A stretch of 64,000 bases of DNA from Paracoccaceae bacterium (GCA_028875855.1 JAGWVA010000006.1:27340-91339), one strand, 5' to 3'. Positions 30,410 to 42,845 are shown, counted from the first letter of the stretch. Translations and numbers: made by a program. The notes: generated from the sequence alone by a model not told the origin.

Positions 30410-31648
30410 ATGAAACGGAACGTGCTGATCATCGGCGCCGGAGGCGTGGCCCAGGTCGTGGCGCAAAAATGCGCGCAGAACAACGACGTGCTGGTGGACT
30501 TGCACATCGCCAGCCGGACGCCGGCGAAATGCGAGGCGATCATCGCGGGCGTGCATGAGAAATCGGCGATGAAAGTCGCGGGCACCTTCTCTGCGCATCA
30601 GGTGGATGCGATGGACACCGCCGCCGTCGCCGCCCTGATCCGGCAGACCGGGGCGCAGATCGTCATCAACGTGGGCTCTGCCTTCGTGAACAAATACGTG
30701 CTCGACGCCTGCATCGAGACCGGGGCCGCCTATATCGACACGGCGATCCATGAAGAGCCCGACCGCATCTGCGAAACGCCGCCGTGGTATGGCAACTACG
30801 AATGGAAAAAGCGGGACGCCTGCGCCGCACGCGGCGTGACGGCGATCCTTGGCGCGGGCTTCGATCCGGGCGTGGTCAATGCCTATGCGCGACTGGCCGC
30901 CGATGACTATATCGACGAGATCGCCTCCATCGACATCGTGGACATCAACGCGGGCAGCCACGGGAAGTATTTCGCCACGAATTTCGACCCCGAGATCAAC
31001 TTCCGCGAATTCACCGGCACCGTCTATGCCTGGCAGGGCGGCACTTGGACCGAGAACGCGATGTTCGAGGTCGGCCGCGAATGGGACCTTCCGGTCGTCG
31101 GCAAGCAAAAGGCCTATCTGTCCGGCCATGACGAGGTGCATTCGCTGTCTGCGAATTACCCCAAGGCCGACGTGCGGTTCTGGATGGGCTTCGGCGACCA
31201 TTACATCAACGTCTTCACGGTGCTGAAGAACCTCGGCCTGCTGTCGGAACAGCCGGTGAAAACCGCCGAGGGGCAAGAGGTGATCCCGCTGAAGGTGGTC
31301 AAGGCCGTGCTGCCCGATCCGGCAAGCCTCGCGCCGGGCTACACCGGCAAGACCTGCATCGGCGATCTGGTGAAGGGCACCAAGGACGGCAAACCGGCCG
31401 AGGTGTTCATCTACAACGTCGCAGACCACAAGGAAGCCTTTGACGAGGTCGGCAGCCAGGGCATCAGCTACACCGCCGGCGTGCCGCCGGTCGCGGCGGC
31501 GATGCTGGTGGCGAACGGCACATGGGATGTGGGCCGCATGGCCAATGTCGAGGAACTCGACCCCCATCCGTTCCTTGGCCTTCTGAACGTCATGGGCCTG
31601 CCCACGTGCATCCGCGACGCCAAGGGCGACCGCCCGCTCAGGTTCTGA
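30410..31648 (+). CDS. Carboxynorspermidine/carboxyspermidine dehydrogenase (saccharopine dehydrogenase family)
   Basis: VLIIGAGGVAQVVAQKCAQN; YIDTAIHEEPD; GAGFDPGVVNAYARLA; adjacent to nspC. Confidence 0.93.
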   Translation: MKRNVLIIGAGGVAQVVAQKCAQNNDVLVDLHIASRTPAKCEAIIAGVHEKSAMKVAGTFSAHQVDAMDTAAVAALIRQTGAQIVINVGSAFVNKYVLDACIETGAAYIDTAIHEEPDRICETPPWYGNYEWKKRDACAARGVTAILGAGFDPGVVNAYARLAADDYIDEIASIDIVDINAGSHGKYFATNFDPEINFREFTGTVYAWQGGTWTENAMFEVGREWDLPVVGKQKAYLSGHDEVHSLSANYPKADVRFWMGFGDHYINVFTVLKNLGLLSEQPVKTAEGQEVIPLKVVKAVLPDPASLAPGYTGKTCIGDLVKGTKDGKPAEVFIYNVADHKEAFDEVGSQGISYTAGVPPVAAAMLVANGTWDVGRMANVEELDPHPFLGLLNVMGLPTCIRDAKGDRPLRF

Positions 31649-31669
31649 TCTGACGGTTCAAGGAAGAAC

Positions 31670-31746
31670 TGGCGACCCCGGCAGGACTTGAACCTGCAAC
31701 CTATCCCTTAGGAGGGGATTGCTCTATCCAGTTGAGCCACGGGGTC
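31670..31746 (-). tRNA. tRNA-Arg (anticodon CCU)
   Basis: Reverse complement folds as cloverleaf: acceptor GACCCCG/CGGGGTC, anticodon loop CTCCTAA, T-stem GCAGG-TTCAAGT-CCTGC, encoded CCA. Confidence 0.95.
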
Positions 31747-31823
31747 GCACGCCGTTCTTTTGACGGCAAACATGGACTACTTCAACCGTCACCGAAGCGC
31801 GAGAGTGTTTTTGGGGAAGGAAA

Positions 31824-31856
31824 AGGGGGAGTGAATTTTGGCCCACCACTCCCCCT
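31824..31856. other. 10-bp perfect stem-loop upstream of tRNA-Arg
   Basis: AGGGGGAGTG - 13 nt - CACTCCCCCT. Confidence 0.6.
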
Positions 31857-32010
31857 CATGGTCCAGTTCGTCACGGATAGAGAGCTTGCAGGACGCGCTG
31901 GATTCGGTCGGCTTGCTGCCGTTAGCGGTAACATAGCCTGTCATGAAGGCTTTCACAAGCCCACAGTTGGCGCTAACAATAGTTATCCACACTGAATTGG
32001 ACCGCGCCCC

Positions 32011-33048
32011 GTGACCAGTGATCCGCGCCTCGAGCCCCGCCGCACCCTGACGCTTCGCGATGTCTCCGAAGCCTCGGGCGTGAGCGAAATGACCGTCAGC
32101 CGGGTTCTGCGCAACCGGGGCGACGTTTCGGAGGCGACGCGCGAACGGGTTCTGAGCGCGGCGAAGGCGCTTGGCTATGTGCCCAACAAGATCGCGGGCG
32201 GGCTGGCCTCGCAGCGCGTGAACCTTGTCGCGGTCATCATCCCGTCGCTGTCGAACATGGTGTTTCCCGAGGTGCTCACCGGCATCTCGCAGGTGCTCGA
32301 CGACACAGGGTTGCAGCCCGTGGTCGGCGTGACGAACTATTCGCCCGAGCGCGAGGAGCAGGTGCTTTACGAAATGCTGTCGTGGCGGCCCTCGGGCGTG
32401 ATCGTCGCGGGGCTCGAGCATTCCGAGGCGTCCTGCGCGATGCTGCGCAACGCGGGCATCCCGATCGTCGAGATCATGGACGTGGATGGCGAGGCGATCG
32501 ACTCCGTAGTCGGCATCTCGCATCGCCGCGCGGGCCGCGAGATGGCAAGGACGATCCTTACCGCCGGCTATCGCAAGATCGGCTTTCTGGGCACGCAGAT
32601 GCCGCACGACCACCGCGCGCGCAAGCGGTTCGAGGGCTTCACCGCAGCCCTGGCAGAAGAGGGTCTGGACCTGCTGGCGACCGAATTCTATTCGGGCGGA
32701 TCGGCGCTTCTGAAGGGGCGCGAGATGACCCAGGCCATCCTTGCGCGGCGGCCCGATCTGGATTTCCTCTATTATTCGAACGACATGATCGGGGCCGGCG
32801 GGCTTCTGCACTGCCTTGACGCGGGGATCGACGTGCCGAACACGCTGGGGCTTGCCGGCTTCAACGGGGTGGAGTTGCTGGACGGCCTGCCGCGGCGGCT
32901 TGCGACGATGGACGCCTGCCGGCTGGAGATCGGGCGCGCGGCAGCCGAGATCCTGTCGGGCAAATCGCAGGACGGGCGCACCTCTGGCGTCCGCATCGAG
33001 CTGTCGCCGCGGCTCGACCCGGGCCAGACCATCCGGACGGCGCGCTAG
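32011..33048 (+). CDS. LacI family transcriptional regulator
   Basis: TLRDVSEASGVSEMTVSRVLRNRGDVSEATRERVLSAAKALGYVPNKIAGGLAS. Confidence 0.93.
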   Translation: MTSDPRLEPRRTLTLRDVSEASGVSEMTVSRVLRNRGDVSEATRERVLSAAKALGYVPNKIAGGLASQRVNLVAVIIPSLSNMVFPEVLTGISQVLDDTGLQPVVGVTNYSPEREEQVLYEMLSWRPSGVIVAGLEHSEASCAMLRNAGIPIVEIMDVDGEAIDSVVGISHRRAGREMARTILTAGYRKIGFLGTQMPHDHRARKRFEGFTAALAEEGLDLLATEFYSGGSALLKGREMTQAILARRPDLDFLYYSNDMIGAGGLLHCLDAGIDVPNTLGLAGFNGVELLDGLPRRLATMDACRLEIGRAAAEILSGKSQDGRTSGVRIELSPRLDPGQTIRTAR

Positions 33049-33806
33049 GGCGCGACGACGATCTCGGTTCCCCAGGCAGCGCAGGCCGCGCGCACCTTGG
33101 CAGGCGGCGCTGCATCGGTGAAGAACTGGTCCACCTCTGCCAACGAGGCGATCCGCACCGGTGCGACACGGGTGAATTTCGACCGATCCGCCACAAGGAA
33201 CCGCTTGCGGGCCTGCGCGAGGATCGCCTGCGCCACCTTCACTTCGCGCACGTCGTAGTCGAGCAGGTCGCCCGCCTCGTCGATGGCCGAGGCGCCGATC
33301 ACCGCGACATCGACCTTGAACTGGCGCACGACCTCCATCGTCATGTCGCCGACCAGCCCGCCATCGGACCGGCGCAGCACGCCCCCCGCCACGATCACCT
33401 CGCAGCCCGCGTTCTGTGCAAGGATGTTGGCGGCGTTCAGATTGTTCGTCACCACCATCAGGCTGCGATGCCCCAGCAGCGCGCGGGCCACGGCCTCGGT
33501 CGTGGTGCCGATGTTGAGGAACAGCGACGCGCCATCCGGAATCGCCGCGGCACACAGTCGGCCGATACGGTCCTTTTCCTCGGGATGCAGGCCGCGCCGT
33601 TCCTGATAGCCGATGTTCGCCACGCCCGAGGTCAGCACCGCCCCGCCATAGACGCGGGTCAACTGACCGGCATCGCACAGTTCCGTCAGGTCGCGGCGCA
33701 CGGTCTGAAGCGTGACGCCAAAGCGGTTGGCAAGGTCTTCGACCAGCACCTTGCCCTCTGCCTGCGCGACCCTCAGGATCTCTCCCTGCCGGAAATTCTG
33801 CGCCAT
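33045..33806 (-). CDS. DeoR/GlpR family transcriptional regulator
   Basis: RQGEILRVAQAEGKVLVEDLANRFGVTLQTVRRDLTELCDAGQLTRVYGGAVL. Confidence 0.93.
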   Translation of the reverse strand: MAQNFRQGEILRVAQAEGKVLVEDLANRFGVTLQTVRRDLTELCDAGQLTRVYGGAVLTSGVANIGYQERRGLHPEEKDRIGRLCAAAIPDGASLFLNIGTTTEAVARALLGHRSLMVVTNNLNAANILAQNAGCEVIVAGGVLRRSDGGLVGDMTMEVVRQFKVDVAVIGASAIDEAGDLLDYDVREVKVAQAILAQARKRFLVADRSKFTRVAPVRIASLAEVDQFFTDAAPPAKVRAACAAWGTEIVVAP

Positions 33807-33891
33807 CCCCGCCTCCACCCGTCCTGCACCGTTCAAGCGCGACCATGAATAGTGGCCCAGCCCGCCTGAGCGCAAGGCAAAGCCGGCCCGG

Positions 33892-34800
33892 TCAGCCGGG
33901 CTGCGGTCCCTGTTCGCTCCAGACCCGTTGCACCAGCGCGCCAAGCTTGCCGAATTCCTCGGCCAGCGGGTTCGCGCGTCGCCAGACCATGCCGATGGTG
34001 CGCTTGGGCTGCGGCGCCCGCAACCGTTGCAGCGCGACCATGGCCGATCGCGTCTCCACCGGCAGGGCCATCTCTGGCAGCAGGGTCACGCCGATCCCCG
34101 CCCCCACCATCTGCACCAGGGTCGAGAGCGAGCTGCCCTCCATCAGGTCGCGCGGCGCGGTGTTCGGCGGGCCGCAGAAGGCCAGTGCCTGATCGCGGAA
34201 GCAGTGCCCCTCTTCCAGCAGCAGAAGGCGCATCTCGCGCAGGCCCTCGGCGCTTGGCACCGGGGCATCGGCCTCGTCGGGCGGGCGGACAAGGATGAAT
34301 TCCTCGTTGAACAGCGGCATCTCGGTCAGGCCCGGCTCCGAGACCGGCAGCGCGACAATCGCCGTATCCAGCCGCCCGGCGGTCAGATCCTCGATCAGGC
34401 GCTGCGTCACCGCCTCGCGCGGGCGCAGGTCAAGGCCGGGGTAGCGGTCCTGCAATGCCATGATGACGCGAGGCAGCAGATAGGGGGCAATGGTCGGAAT
34501 CACGCCGATCCGCAGCCGCCCCATGAGCGGACGGGCGCGCGCGCGCACGAGGTCCTCCAGCTCATCGACCGACCGCAGGATCTCATGCGCGCGCCGCGCG
34601 ATCTCCTCGCCCAGCCCCGTCAGCCGCGCTTGTCGCGCGCCCCGTTCCACCAGGGCCGCCCCCAGCAGCGCCTCCATCTCCTTGATCTGCATCGACAGTG
34701 CGGGCTGCGAGATCGCGCATTCCGCCGCCGCCCTGCCGAAATGGGCGTGGCGGGCCAGCGCATCGAAATATCGCAGGTGGCGCATGGACAGGGCAAGCAT
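33892..34800 (-). CDS. oxyR: LysR family hydrogen peroxide regulator (OxyR)
   Basis: MRHLRYFDALARHAHFGRAAAECAISQPALSMQIKEME; EEGHCFRDQAL redox-Cys region; divergent from katG. Confidence 0.9.
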   Translation of the reverse strand: MLALSMRHLRYFDALARHAHFGRAAAECAISQPALSMQIKEMEALLGAALVERGARQARLTGLGEEIARRAHEILRSVDELEDLVRARARPLMGRLRIGVIPTIAPYLLPRVIMALQDRYPGLDLRPREAVTQRLIEDLTAGRLDTAIVALPVSEPGLTEMPLFNEEFILVRPPDEADAPVPSAEGLREMRLLLLEEGHCFRDQALAFCGPPNTAPRDLMEGSSLSTLVQMVGAGIGVTLLPEMALPVETRSAMVALQRLRAPQPKRTIGMVWRRANPLAEEFGKLGALVQRVWSEQGPQPG

Positions 34801-34809
34801 AAGCCCTGC

Positions 34810-34861
34810 CTATCGCAGAGTTCAGGAAATGCAATTAGAATTTATCAAAGCCCTCTGATAG
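34810..34861. promoter_or_regulatory. Inverted repeat in the oxyR-katG divergent promoter
   Basis: CTATCGCAGAG (34810-34820) and CTCTGATAG (34853-34861), near-complementary arms. Confidence 0.45.
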
Positions 34862-34937
34862 CGTCGGGTGACACAAGGGAATCGATCCCCGCCCCATCGG
34901 CGGCGCGGGGGGCGTTCGTTTTGCAACAGCAGCTTGA

Positions 34938-37124
<2,187 letters not shown>

Positions 37125-37148
37125 TCCGATCTTCGGGAACACCATGCT

Positions 37149-37172
37149 CAGGGCCGCCTTCGGGCGGCCCTG
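37149..37172 (+). terminator. Stem-loop downstream of katG with TTCG tetraloop
   Basis: CAGGGCCGCC-TTCG-GGCGGCCCTG perfect 10-bp stem. Confidence 0.8.
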
Positions 37173-37264
37173 ACGCTTTGCGGCGCCCGCCCCCGGCTTG
37201 TCCCTGATCAAGGCGAACTCCGGCCCGATCTGCCACGCTTCACCGCGGAATGGGGGCGAATGCG

Positions 37265-37972
37265 ATGGCCGGGGCCGTCTTTCACGTGCAGTCCGTCACG
37301 AAGACCTACACGACCGGCGCTGTCGAAGTGCTGGCGCTGCGCGGCATCGACCTCGAGCTTTACGAAGGCGAGCTGGTCGTTTTCCTCGGCGCGTCCGGGT
37401 CCGGCAAATCCACGCTTCTGAACATCCTCGGAGCGCTCGACAGGCCGTCGTCCGGCCATGTCCTGTTCCGCGGCACCGACCTCACGGGGCTCAGCGAGGC
37501 CGCGCTGACCGCCTTCCGGCGCGATCACGTGGGCTTTGTCTTCCAGTTCTACAACCTCGTCCCCAGCCTCACCGCGCGCGAGAACGTGGCGCTGGTGACC
37601 GAGATCGCGCGCGCGCCCATGCGCCCCGAAGAGGCGCTGGACCGCGTGGGGCTTGCCAACCGGATTGACCACTTCCCGGCCGAGCTTTCGGGCGGCGAAC
37701 AGCAGCGCGTGGCCATCGCCCGCGCCATCGCCAAGCGGCCTGACGTGCTCTTGTGCGACGAACCCACCGGGGCGCTCGACAGCAAGACCGGCGTCACCGT
37801 GCTCGAGGCGCTTTACGACGTGAACCGCGATCTTGGCACGGTGACCGCGCTCATCACCCATAACGCGGCGATCCGGCAGATGGCGAACCGCGTGATCCGC
37901 ATGGGCGACGGACGCATCGTGGGGGTCGAGGACAACGCCGCCCCGCAGCCGCCGACGGGGATCGAATGGTGA
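37265..37972 (+). CDS. ABC transporter ATP-binding protein (MacB/LolD/DevA type)
   Basis: [56 protein letters not shown]. Confidence 0.94.
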   Translation: MAGAVFHVQSVTKTYTTGAVEVLALRGIDLELYEGELVVFLGASGSGKSTLLNILGALDRPSSGHVLFRGTDLTGLSEAALTAFRRDHVGFVFQFYNLVPSLTARENVALVTEIARAPMRPEEALDRVGLANRIDHFPAELSGGEQQRVAIARAIAKRPDVLLCDEPTGALDSKTGVTVLEALYDVNRDLGTVTALITHNAAIRQMANRVIRMGDGRIVGVEDNAAPQPPTGIEW

Positions 37973-40335
37973 TGCGCGCGCTGGACCGCAAACTGCTGCG
38001 CGACCTGCGCAGGCTTTGGGCGCAGGCACTGGCCATCGCGCTGGTGCTGGGCTGCGGCGTCATGGTGCTGGTGCTGGCCACGGGGACCGAACGGTCGCTG
38101 CGGATGACCCGCGCGAGCTACTACGACCGCAGCCATTTCGCCGAGGTCTTTGCCCAGGCCACCCGCGCGCCGAAGGGGCTTGTGACCGACATCGCGCGCA
38201 TCCCCGGCGTGGCGCAGGTCGAGGCGCGCGTGGCGATGACGGTTCTTCTGGACCTGCCGGGGATGCTGCGCCCCGCGCAGGCCCGCGTCCTGTCGCTGCC
38301 CGCCACCGGCGCGCCGGTGCTGAACCGCCCCACATTGCGGCTTGGCCGCCTGCCCGACCCGGGCCAGACCGACGAGGTCGCGCTGTCGGAAAACTTTGCC
38401 GAGGCGAGCAACCTGCGCCCGGGCATGAGTTTCGCCGCAATCCTCAACGGTCAGCGCCGCGACCTGCGCGTGACCGGCCTCGTCCTGTCGCCCGAATTCA
38501 TCTACCTCATCGGCCCCGGCGCGCTTCTGCCCGACGACCGGCATTTCGGCGTGATCTGGATGAACGAAGACCCCGCCGCCGCCGCGGCCGGGCTGACCGG
38601 CGCCTTCAACGACGTGAGCCTGCGCCTTGTGCGCGGCGCGGTGGAACCGGCGGTCATCGCTGCGCTGGATCGCCTGCTTGCCCCCTACGGCGGCGCGGGC
38701 GCCTATGGCAGGGACCGCCAGATCTCGGACGTGTTCCTGTCAAGCGAGCTGGATCAGCTCCACGCGATGGCGGTGATCCTGCCGCCGATCTTCCTGATCG
38801 TCGCGGCCTTTCTGGTGAACATGGTGCTGGGCCGGCTGATCCTTCTGGAACGCCCGATCATCGGTCTGCTGAAAGCCTCGGGCTTCACCGGGCGGGAAAT
38901 CGCGGTGCATTACCTCAAGCTGTCGATCGGCATCGCGGTCCTCGGCGTGCTGCTCGGCTGGGGCGTCGGCTGGTGGCTGGGCCAGCAGATGACCGGGCTT
39001 TACGCGCAGTTCTACCGCTTCCCCTACCTGATCTACGCGCCGGGCAGCGCAAGCTTCGCGCTCTCGGGCGTGATGGGGATCGGCGCGGTGGTGCTGGGCG
39101 CGCTGCGGGCGGTTCGGGCCAGCGCGCGGCTCGCGCCCGCCACCGCCATGCTGCCGCCCGCGCCGCCCTTCTACCGCCGCAGCCTGATCGACCGGCTGGC
39201 CGAGGGTCTGCGCCTGCGTCAGACGACGATGATGATCCTGCGCTCCATCACCCGCTGGCCCGGCCGGGCGGCGGTCACTGTGCTGGGGGTGGCGGCGGCG
39301 ATCTCGGTCCTTGTGGCCTGCTTCTTCACCTTCGATTCCATCGACGCGGTGATCGACGAGGCCTTCACGCTGACGAACCGCCAGCATGTCACGCTGCAAC
39401 TGACCCGGAATGCGCCCGCCTCGGTCGCCGAGGACGCGGCCCACCTGCCCGGCGTGATGCGGGTCGAGGGCGCCTTTGGCCTGCCCGTCCGCCTGACCCA
39501 TGGCTGGCATTCTGCCCTGACCTCGGTCGAGGCGCAGGGACAGGGCACGATCCTGACCCGCGTTCTGGGCGAGGGCGGCCAGCCGCTCGTCGTCCCGCCG
39601 GAAGGGCTGGTCCTGCCCGAGACGCTGGCCCGGAAACTCGACCTGCGCGCGGGCGACCGGGTGACGATGGCGCTGCTTGCCCCGCCGCGCGACACGCTCA
39701 GCCTGCCCGTCGCCCGGATCATGCGCCAAAGCCTTGGCGAGACGGTGCAGATCGCCTCTCCCGCGCTGTTCCGCCTGATGCGCGAGGCGCCGCAGGTGAA
39801 CCGGCTGAACCTGCTGGTGGACCCGCGCCAGTTGCCCGCCTTCTACGCCGCGGTGAAGGCCGCGCCTGCGGTGGACGGCATCCTGCTCTGGACCGAGGTG
39901 CGCAAGCAGTTCGACGAGACGATCAACGAGAACATCCTGCGCTCGGTCATCGTCTATGCGATCCTCGGCATCCTCATCACCGTGGGCGTCATCTACAACG
40001 CCGCCCGCATCCAGCTTTCGGAACGGGCCTATGAACTGGCAAGCCTGCGCGTTCTGGGCTTCACACGGGCCGAGGTCGGATACGTGCTGGTGGGAGAGCT
40101 GATGTTGCTGACCGTCCTCGCCATTCCGTTGGGATTCCTCGGCGGCTACGGCTTTTCCGCGCTGATCTCGGCCGGGTTCTCGTCCGAGGTGGTGCGCATC
40201 CCGCTGGTCATCACGCGGCGCACCTATGCGATTGCGGGGCTGATCGCCTTCGTCTCGGCACTGGCCGCGACGCTGCTGGTCCGGCGCAGGCTGGACCGCG
40301 TGACCCTTGCCACCGCCCTGAAACAGAGGGAATGA
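37966..40335 (+). CDS. ABC transporter permease, FtsX family (two FtsX domains)
   Basis: Multi-TM; overlaps ATPase gene end; [40 protein letters not shown]. Confidence 0.9.
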   Translation: MVMRALDRKLLRDLRRLWAQALAIALVLGCGVMVLVLATGTERSLRMTRASYYDRSHFAEVFAQATRAPKGLVTDIARIPGVAQVEARVAMTVLLDLPGMLRPAQARVLSLPATGAPVLNRPTLRLGRLPDPGQTDEVALSENFAEASNLRPGMSFAAILNGQRRDLRVTGLVLSPEFIYLIGPGALLPDDRHFGVIWMNEDPAAAAAGLTGAFNDVSLRLVRGAVEPAVIAALDRLLAPYGGAGAYGRDRQISDVFLSSELDQLHAMAVILPPIFLIVAAFLVNMVLGRLILLERPIIGLLKASGFTGREIAVHYLKLSIGIAVLGVLLGWGVGWWLGQQMTGLYAQFYRFPYLIYAPGSASFALSGVMGIGAVVLGALRAVRASARLAPATAMLPPAPPFYRRSLIDRLAEGLRLRQTTMMILRSITRWPGRAAVTVLGVAAAISVLVACFFTFDSIDAVIDEAFTLTNRQHVTLQLTRNAPASVAEDAAHLPGVMRVEGAFGLPVRLTHGWHSALTSVEAQGQGTILTRVLGEGGQPLVVPPEGLVLPETLARKLDLRAGDRVTMALLAPPRDTLSLPVARIMRQSLGETVQIASPALFRLMREAPQVNRLNLLVDPRQLPAFYAAVKAAPAVDGILLWTEVRKQFDETINENILRSVIVYAILGILITVGVIYNAARIQLSERAYELASLRVLGFTRAEVGYVLVGELMLLTVLAIPLGFLGGYGFSALISAGFSSEVVRIPLVITRRTYAIAGLIAFVSALAATLLVRRRLDRVTLATALKQRE

Positions 40336-40336
40336 C

Positions 40337-41533
40337 ATGAAACGCCGCCTGTTCTCTGCGCTTGTCGCGATCCTAGCCCTCGCCGCGGCGCTGACGTGGG
40401 CCTTCTGGCCGGACCCGGTGCCGGTGGATATCGCCACCGTCGCCCGCGCCCCGATGGAAGTCACGGTCGCGGCCGACGGCGTGACCCATATCCGCAACCG
40501 TTACGACGTGACCGCGCCGCTGGCCGGCGTTGTGTCGCGCCTGCCGGTCGAGGTGGGCGACCGCGTGGAGGCGGGCACGACGGTCGTCGCCGCGATCCGG
40601 CCGCTGGAGCCTGCCTTCCTCGACGCCCGCGCCCGCGCGCAGGCCGAGGCGGCGGTGGAAGAGGCGAAGGCCAGCCTGCAGCTGGCGCGCGCCAAGCTCG
40701 CGCAGGCGCAGGCGGATCAGGCCAAGGCCGACAGCGACTTCGCCCGCGCCGAGGCGCTTGCCGCGCGCGGCACGATCCCGCAGCAGACGCTGGAAAGCGC
40801 GGATACCGCGCGCACATCGGCCCGGGCCGCCGTGGATGCCGCGCGCTCGGCGGTGGATCTTCAGCAGGCGACGCTGGACAGGGCGCAGGCGCAGCTTCTG
40901 GCGCCCGGCGGCACCGCGACCAGCGCCTGCTGCGTGGAGATCAAGGCCCCCGCCAGCGGCACCGTGCTGTCGCTTCCCAACGCCTCCGCCCGCCCGGTTC
41001 AGGCCGGCGAGACTCTGATGAGCATCGGCAGCCTTGGCGATCTGGAGGTGGTCGTGGACCTGCTGTCGTCGGATGCGGTGAAGGTCGCGCCCGGCGCGCG
41101 CGCGCATGTGGACCGCTGGGGCGGCCCGCAGCCGATCGAGGCGCGCGTGCGGCAGATCGAACCCGCCGCCTTCACCAAGGTCTCCGCCCTCGGGATCGAG
41201 GAACAGCGCGTGCGCGTGCGTCTCGACATCCTCACCCCGCCTGCGCAGCGGGCGGGGCTGGGCGACAATTACCGCGTCTTCGTGCGGATCGTGGTCTGGT
41301 CGGGCAAGGACGTCCTGCAGGTTCCGATCGGCGCGCTGTTCCAGTCGGGCGGCGGATGGGCCGTCTTCCGCGACCGCGACGGCCGCGCGGTGCTGACGCC
41401 GGTGACGCTGGGCCATCAGACCGACCTGATGGCCGAGGTCACATCCGGGCTGAGCGCGGGCGACAGGGTCGTGGCCTTCCCCGGCGCGCGGATCGTGACC
41501 GGCGTCCGCATCCGGGCGCTGCCCGGCGGCTAG
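40337..41533 (+). CDS. HlyD-type periplasmic adaptor subunit
   Basis: N-terminal TM; VEVTVAADGVTHIRNRYDVTAPLAGVVSRLPVEVGDRVEAGTTV; Ala-rich coiled coil. Confidence 0.9.
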   Translation: MKRRLFSALVAILALAAALTWAFWPDPVPVDIATVARAPMEVTVAADGVTHIRNRYDVTAPLAGVVSRLPVEVGDRVEAGTTVVAAIRPLEPAFLDARARAQAEAAVEEAKASLQLARAKLAQAQADQAKADSDFARAEALAARGTIPQQTLESADTARTSARAAVDAARSAVDLQQATLDRAQAQLLAPGGTATSACCVEIKAPASGTVLSLPNASARPVQAGETLMSIGSLGDLEVVVDLLSSDAVKVAPGARAHVDRWGGPQPIEARVRQIEPAAFTKVSALGIEEQRVRVRLDILTPPAQRAGLGDNYRVFVRIVVWSGKDVLQVPIGALFQSGGGWAVFRDRDGRAVLTPVTLGHQTDLMAEVTSGLSAGDRVVAFPGARIVTGVRIRALPGG

Positions 41534-41645
41534 GCTCGGCACGGTCCCGCCCGCCCCGGACGGGATTGCGGCGCGTCAATGCGGGGGCGGCAGCCCTCCC
41601 CGACGCTTCCCTCATTCGCAATCCCTGTCCCGGAAGGACCCTGCC

Positions 41646-42293
41646 ATGAGTGATCTGGACCTGAGACAATCCGTGCTGGACGAGCTGGAATTCGAACCCA
41701 GCCTGAACGCCGCCAACATTGCCGTGGCGGTCGAGGAAGGCATCGTGACCCTGACAGGCCATGTGCCCACCTTCGCCGAGAAGGTCGCCGCCGAACGCGC
41801 CACCGCGCGCGTGCGCGGCGTACGCGGCATCGCGCAGGAAATCGAGGTGCGCCCGCCCGGCAAGCATCCCACCGCCGATGACGAGATCGCCCGCCGGATC
41901 GCCGACGTGCTGCGCTGGAACACGGCCGTGCCCAAGGACGCGGTGAAGGTCAGCGTCTCGCGCGGCTGGGTCACCCTGACCGGGCAGGTCGAATGGAACT
42001 ATCAGCGCGACGCGGCGGAAAAGGCCGTGCGCGGGATGGCCGGCGTCACGGGGCTGTTCAACAACATCGCCGTCAGCCCCTCGGCCACCGTCTCGGACGT
42101 GCGCGGCCGGATCGAGAAGGCGCTAGCCCGCGATGCCGAACTCGAGGCCGCGGGCATCCGCGTGCAGGTCGCGCAGGACAAGGTGACGCTGGAGGGGCGC
42201 GTTCACAGCCTTTACGAGAAGCGCGCCGCCGAACGCGCGGCCTGGGCCGCCCCGGGCGTGCGCGCGGTCGAGGATCGGCTGATCGTCTCCTGA
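41646..42293 (+). CDS. BON domain protein (three BON domains, OsmY-like)
   Basis: SLNAANIAVAVEEGIVTLTGHVPTFAEKVAAERATARVRGVRGIAQEI repeated about three times. Confidence 0.92.
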   Translation: MSDLDLRQSVLDELEFEPSLNAANIAVAVEEGIVTLTGHVPTFAEKVAAERATARVRGVRGIAQEIEVRPPGKHPTADDEIARRIADVLRWNTAVPKDAVKVSVSRGWVTLTGQVEWNYQRDAAEKAVRGMAGVTGLFNNIAVSPSATVSDVRGRIEKALARDAELEAAGIRVQVAQDKVTLEGRVHSLYEKRAAERAAWAAPGVRAVEDRLIVS

Positions 42294-42296
42294 CGG

Positions 42297-42845
42297 TCAG
42301 GCGCGGCTCACATCCACGGCGAAGGGGCCCTTTTCCCCCTCCGCCGTGCGAAAGCGCAGACGGTCGCCGGTCTTGAGCTGCCCCCAGACCGCGTCGCCAA
42401 GGGCATCGCGCTGAAAATAGACCTCGGCGCCGTCGTCGGCCCGCAGGAAGCCGTAGCCAAGCGCGGGTTCCAGTTCGACCACCTCGCCATGCAGCACGGG
42501 GGCGTGGTGCTTCACCTCCTTGGCGTCCATCACCCGCGCGCGTTCGCGCAGCCGCCCCTCGATCGCGTCGAAGGCCCGGTTCACCGCCAGCACCGCATCC
42601 GGGCCGCGATGTCCGTGGCGCACGCTGCGGGCAACGTCCAGATCCGGCCCCGGAAGCTCGACATGAAGGCGCACGTCCACCCCGCCCGCGGTGCGGTGCC
42701 GGTGGCCGGGCGCATCGACCCCGACGCGGCAACCGATCAGGTTGGGAAAGAACTTCTCCAACGCCGCGATGCGGTGCCGGATGACGGTCTCGACGGCGGG
42801 GGCCGGGTCGAGGTTGGTCCACGTGATCACTGGATCTTTTTGCAT
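42297..42845 (-). CDS. HPF/RaiA-like ribosome-associated domain fused to C-terminal cold-shock-like domain
   Basis: N-term EKFFPNLIGCRVGVDAPGHRHRTAGGVDVRLHVELPG; C-term GYGFLRADDGAEVYFQRDALGDAVWGQLKTGDRLRF. Confidence 0.82.
   Translation of the reverse strand: MQKDPVITWTNLDPAPAVETVIRHRIAALEKFFPNLIGCRVGVDAPGHRHRTAGGVDVRLHVELPGPDLDVARSVRHGHRGPDAVLAVNRAFDAIEGRLRERARVMDAKEVKHHAPVLHGEVVELEPALGYGFLRADDGAEVYFQRDALGDAVWGQLKTGDRLRFRTAEGEKGPFAVDVSRA

Noticed and set aside
31789-33846. 685-aa minus-strand ORF spanning LacI and DeoR genes
   Set aside because: Mostly shadow frame; only its low-GC tail near the tRNA was kept as a separate weak observation.
38740-40497. 585-aa minus-strand ORF
   Set aside because: Antisense to the FtsX permease, shadow ORF with basic low-complexity translation.
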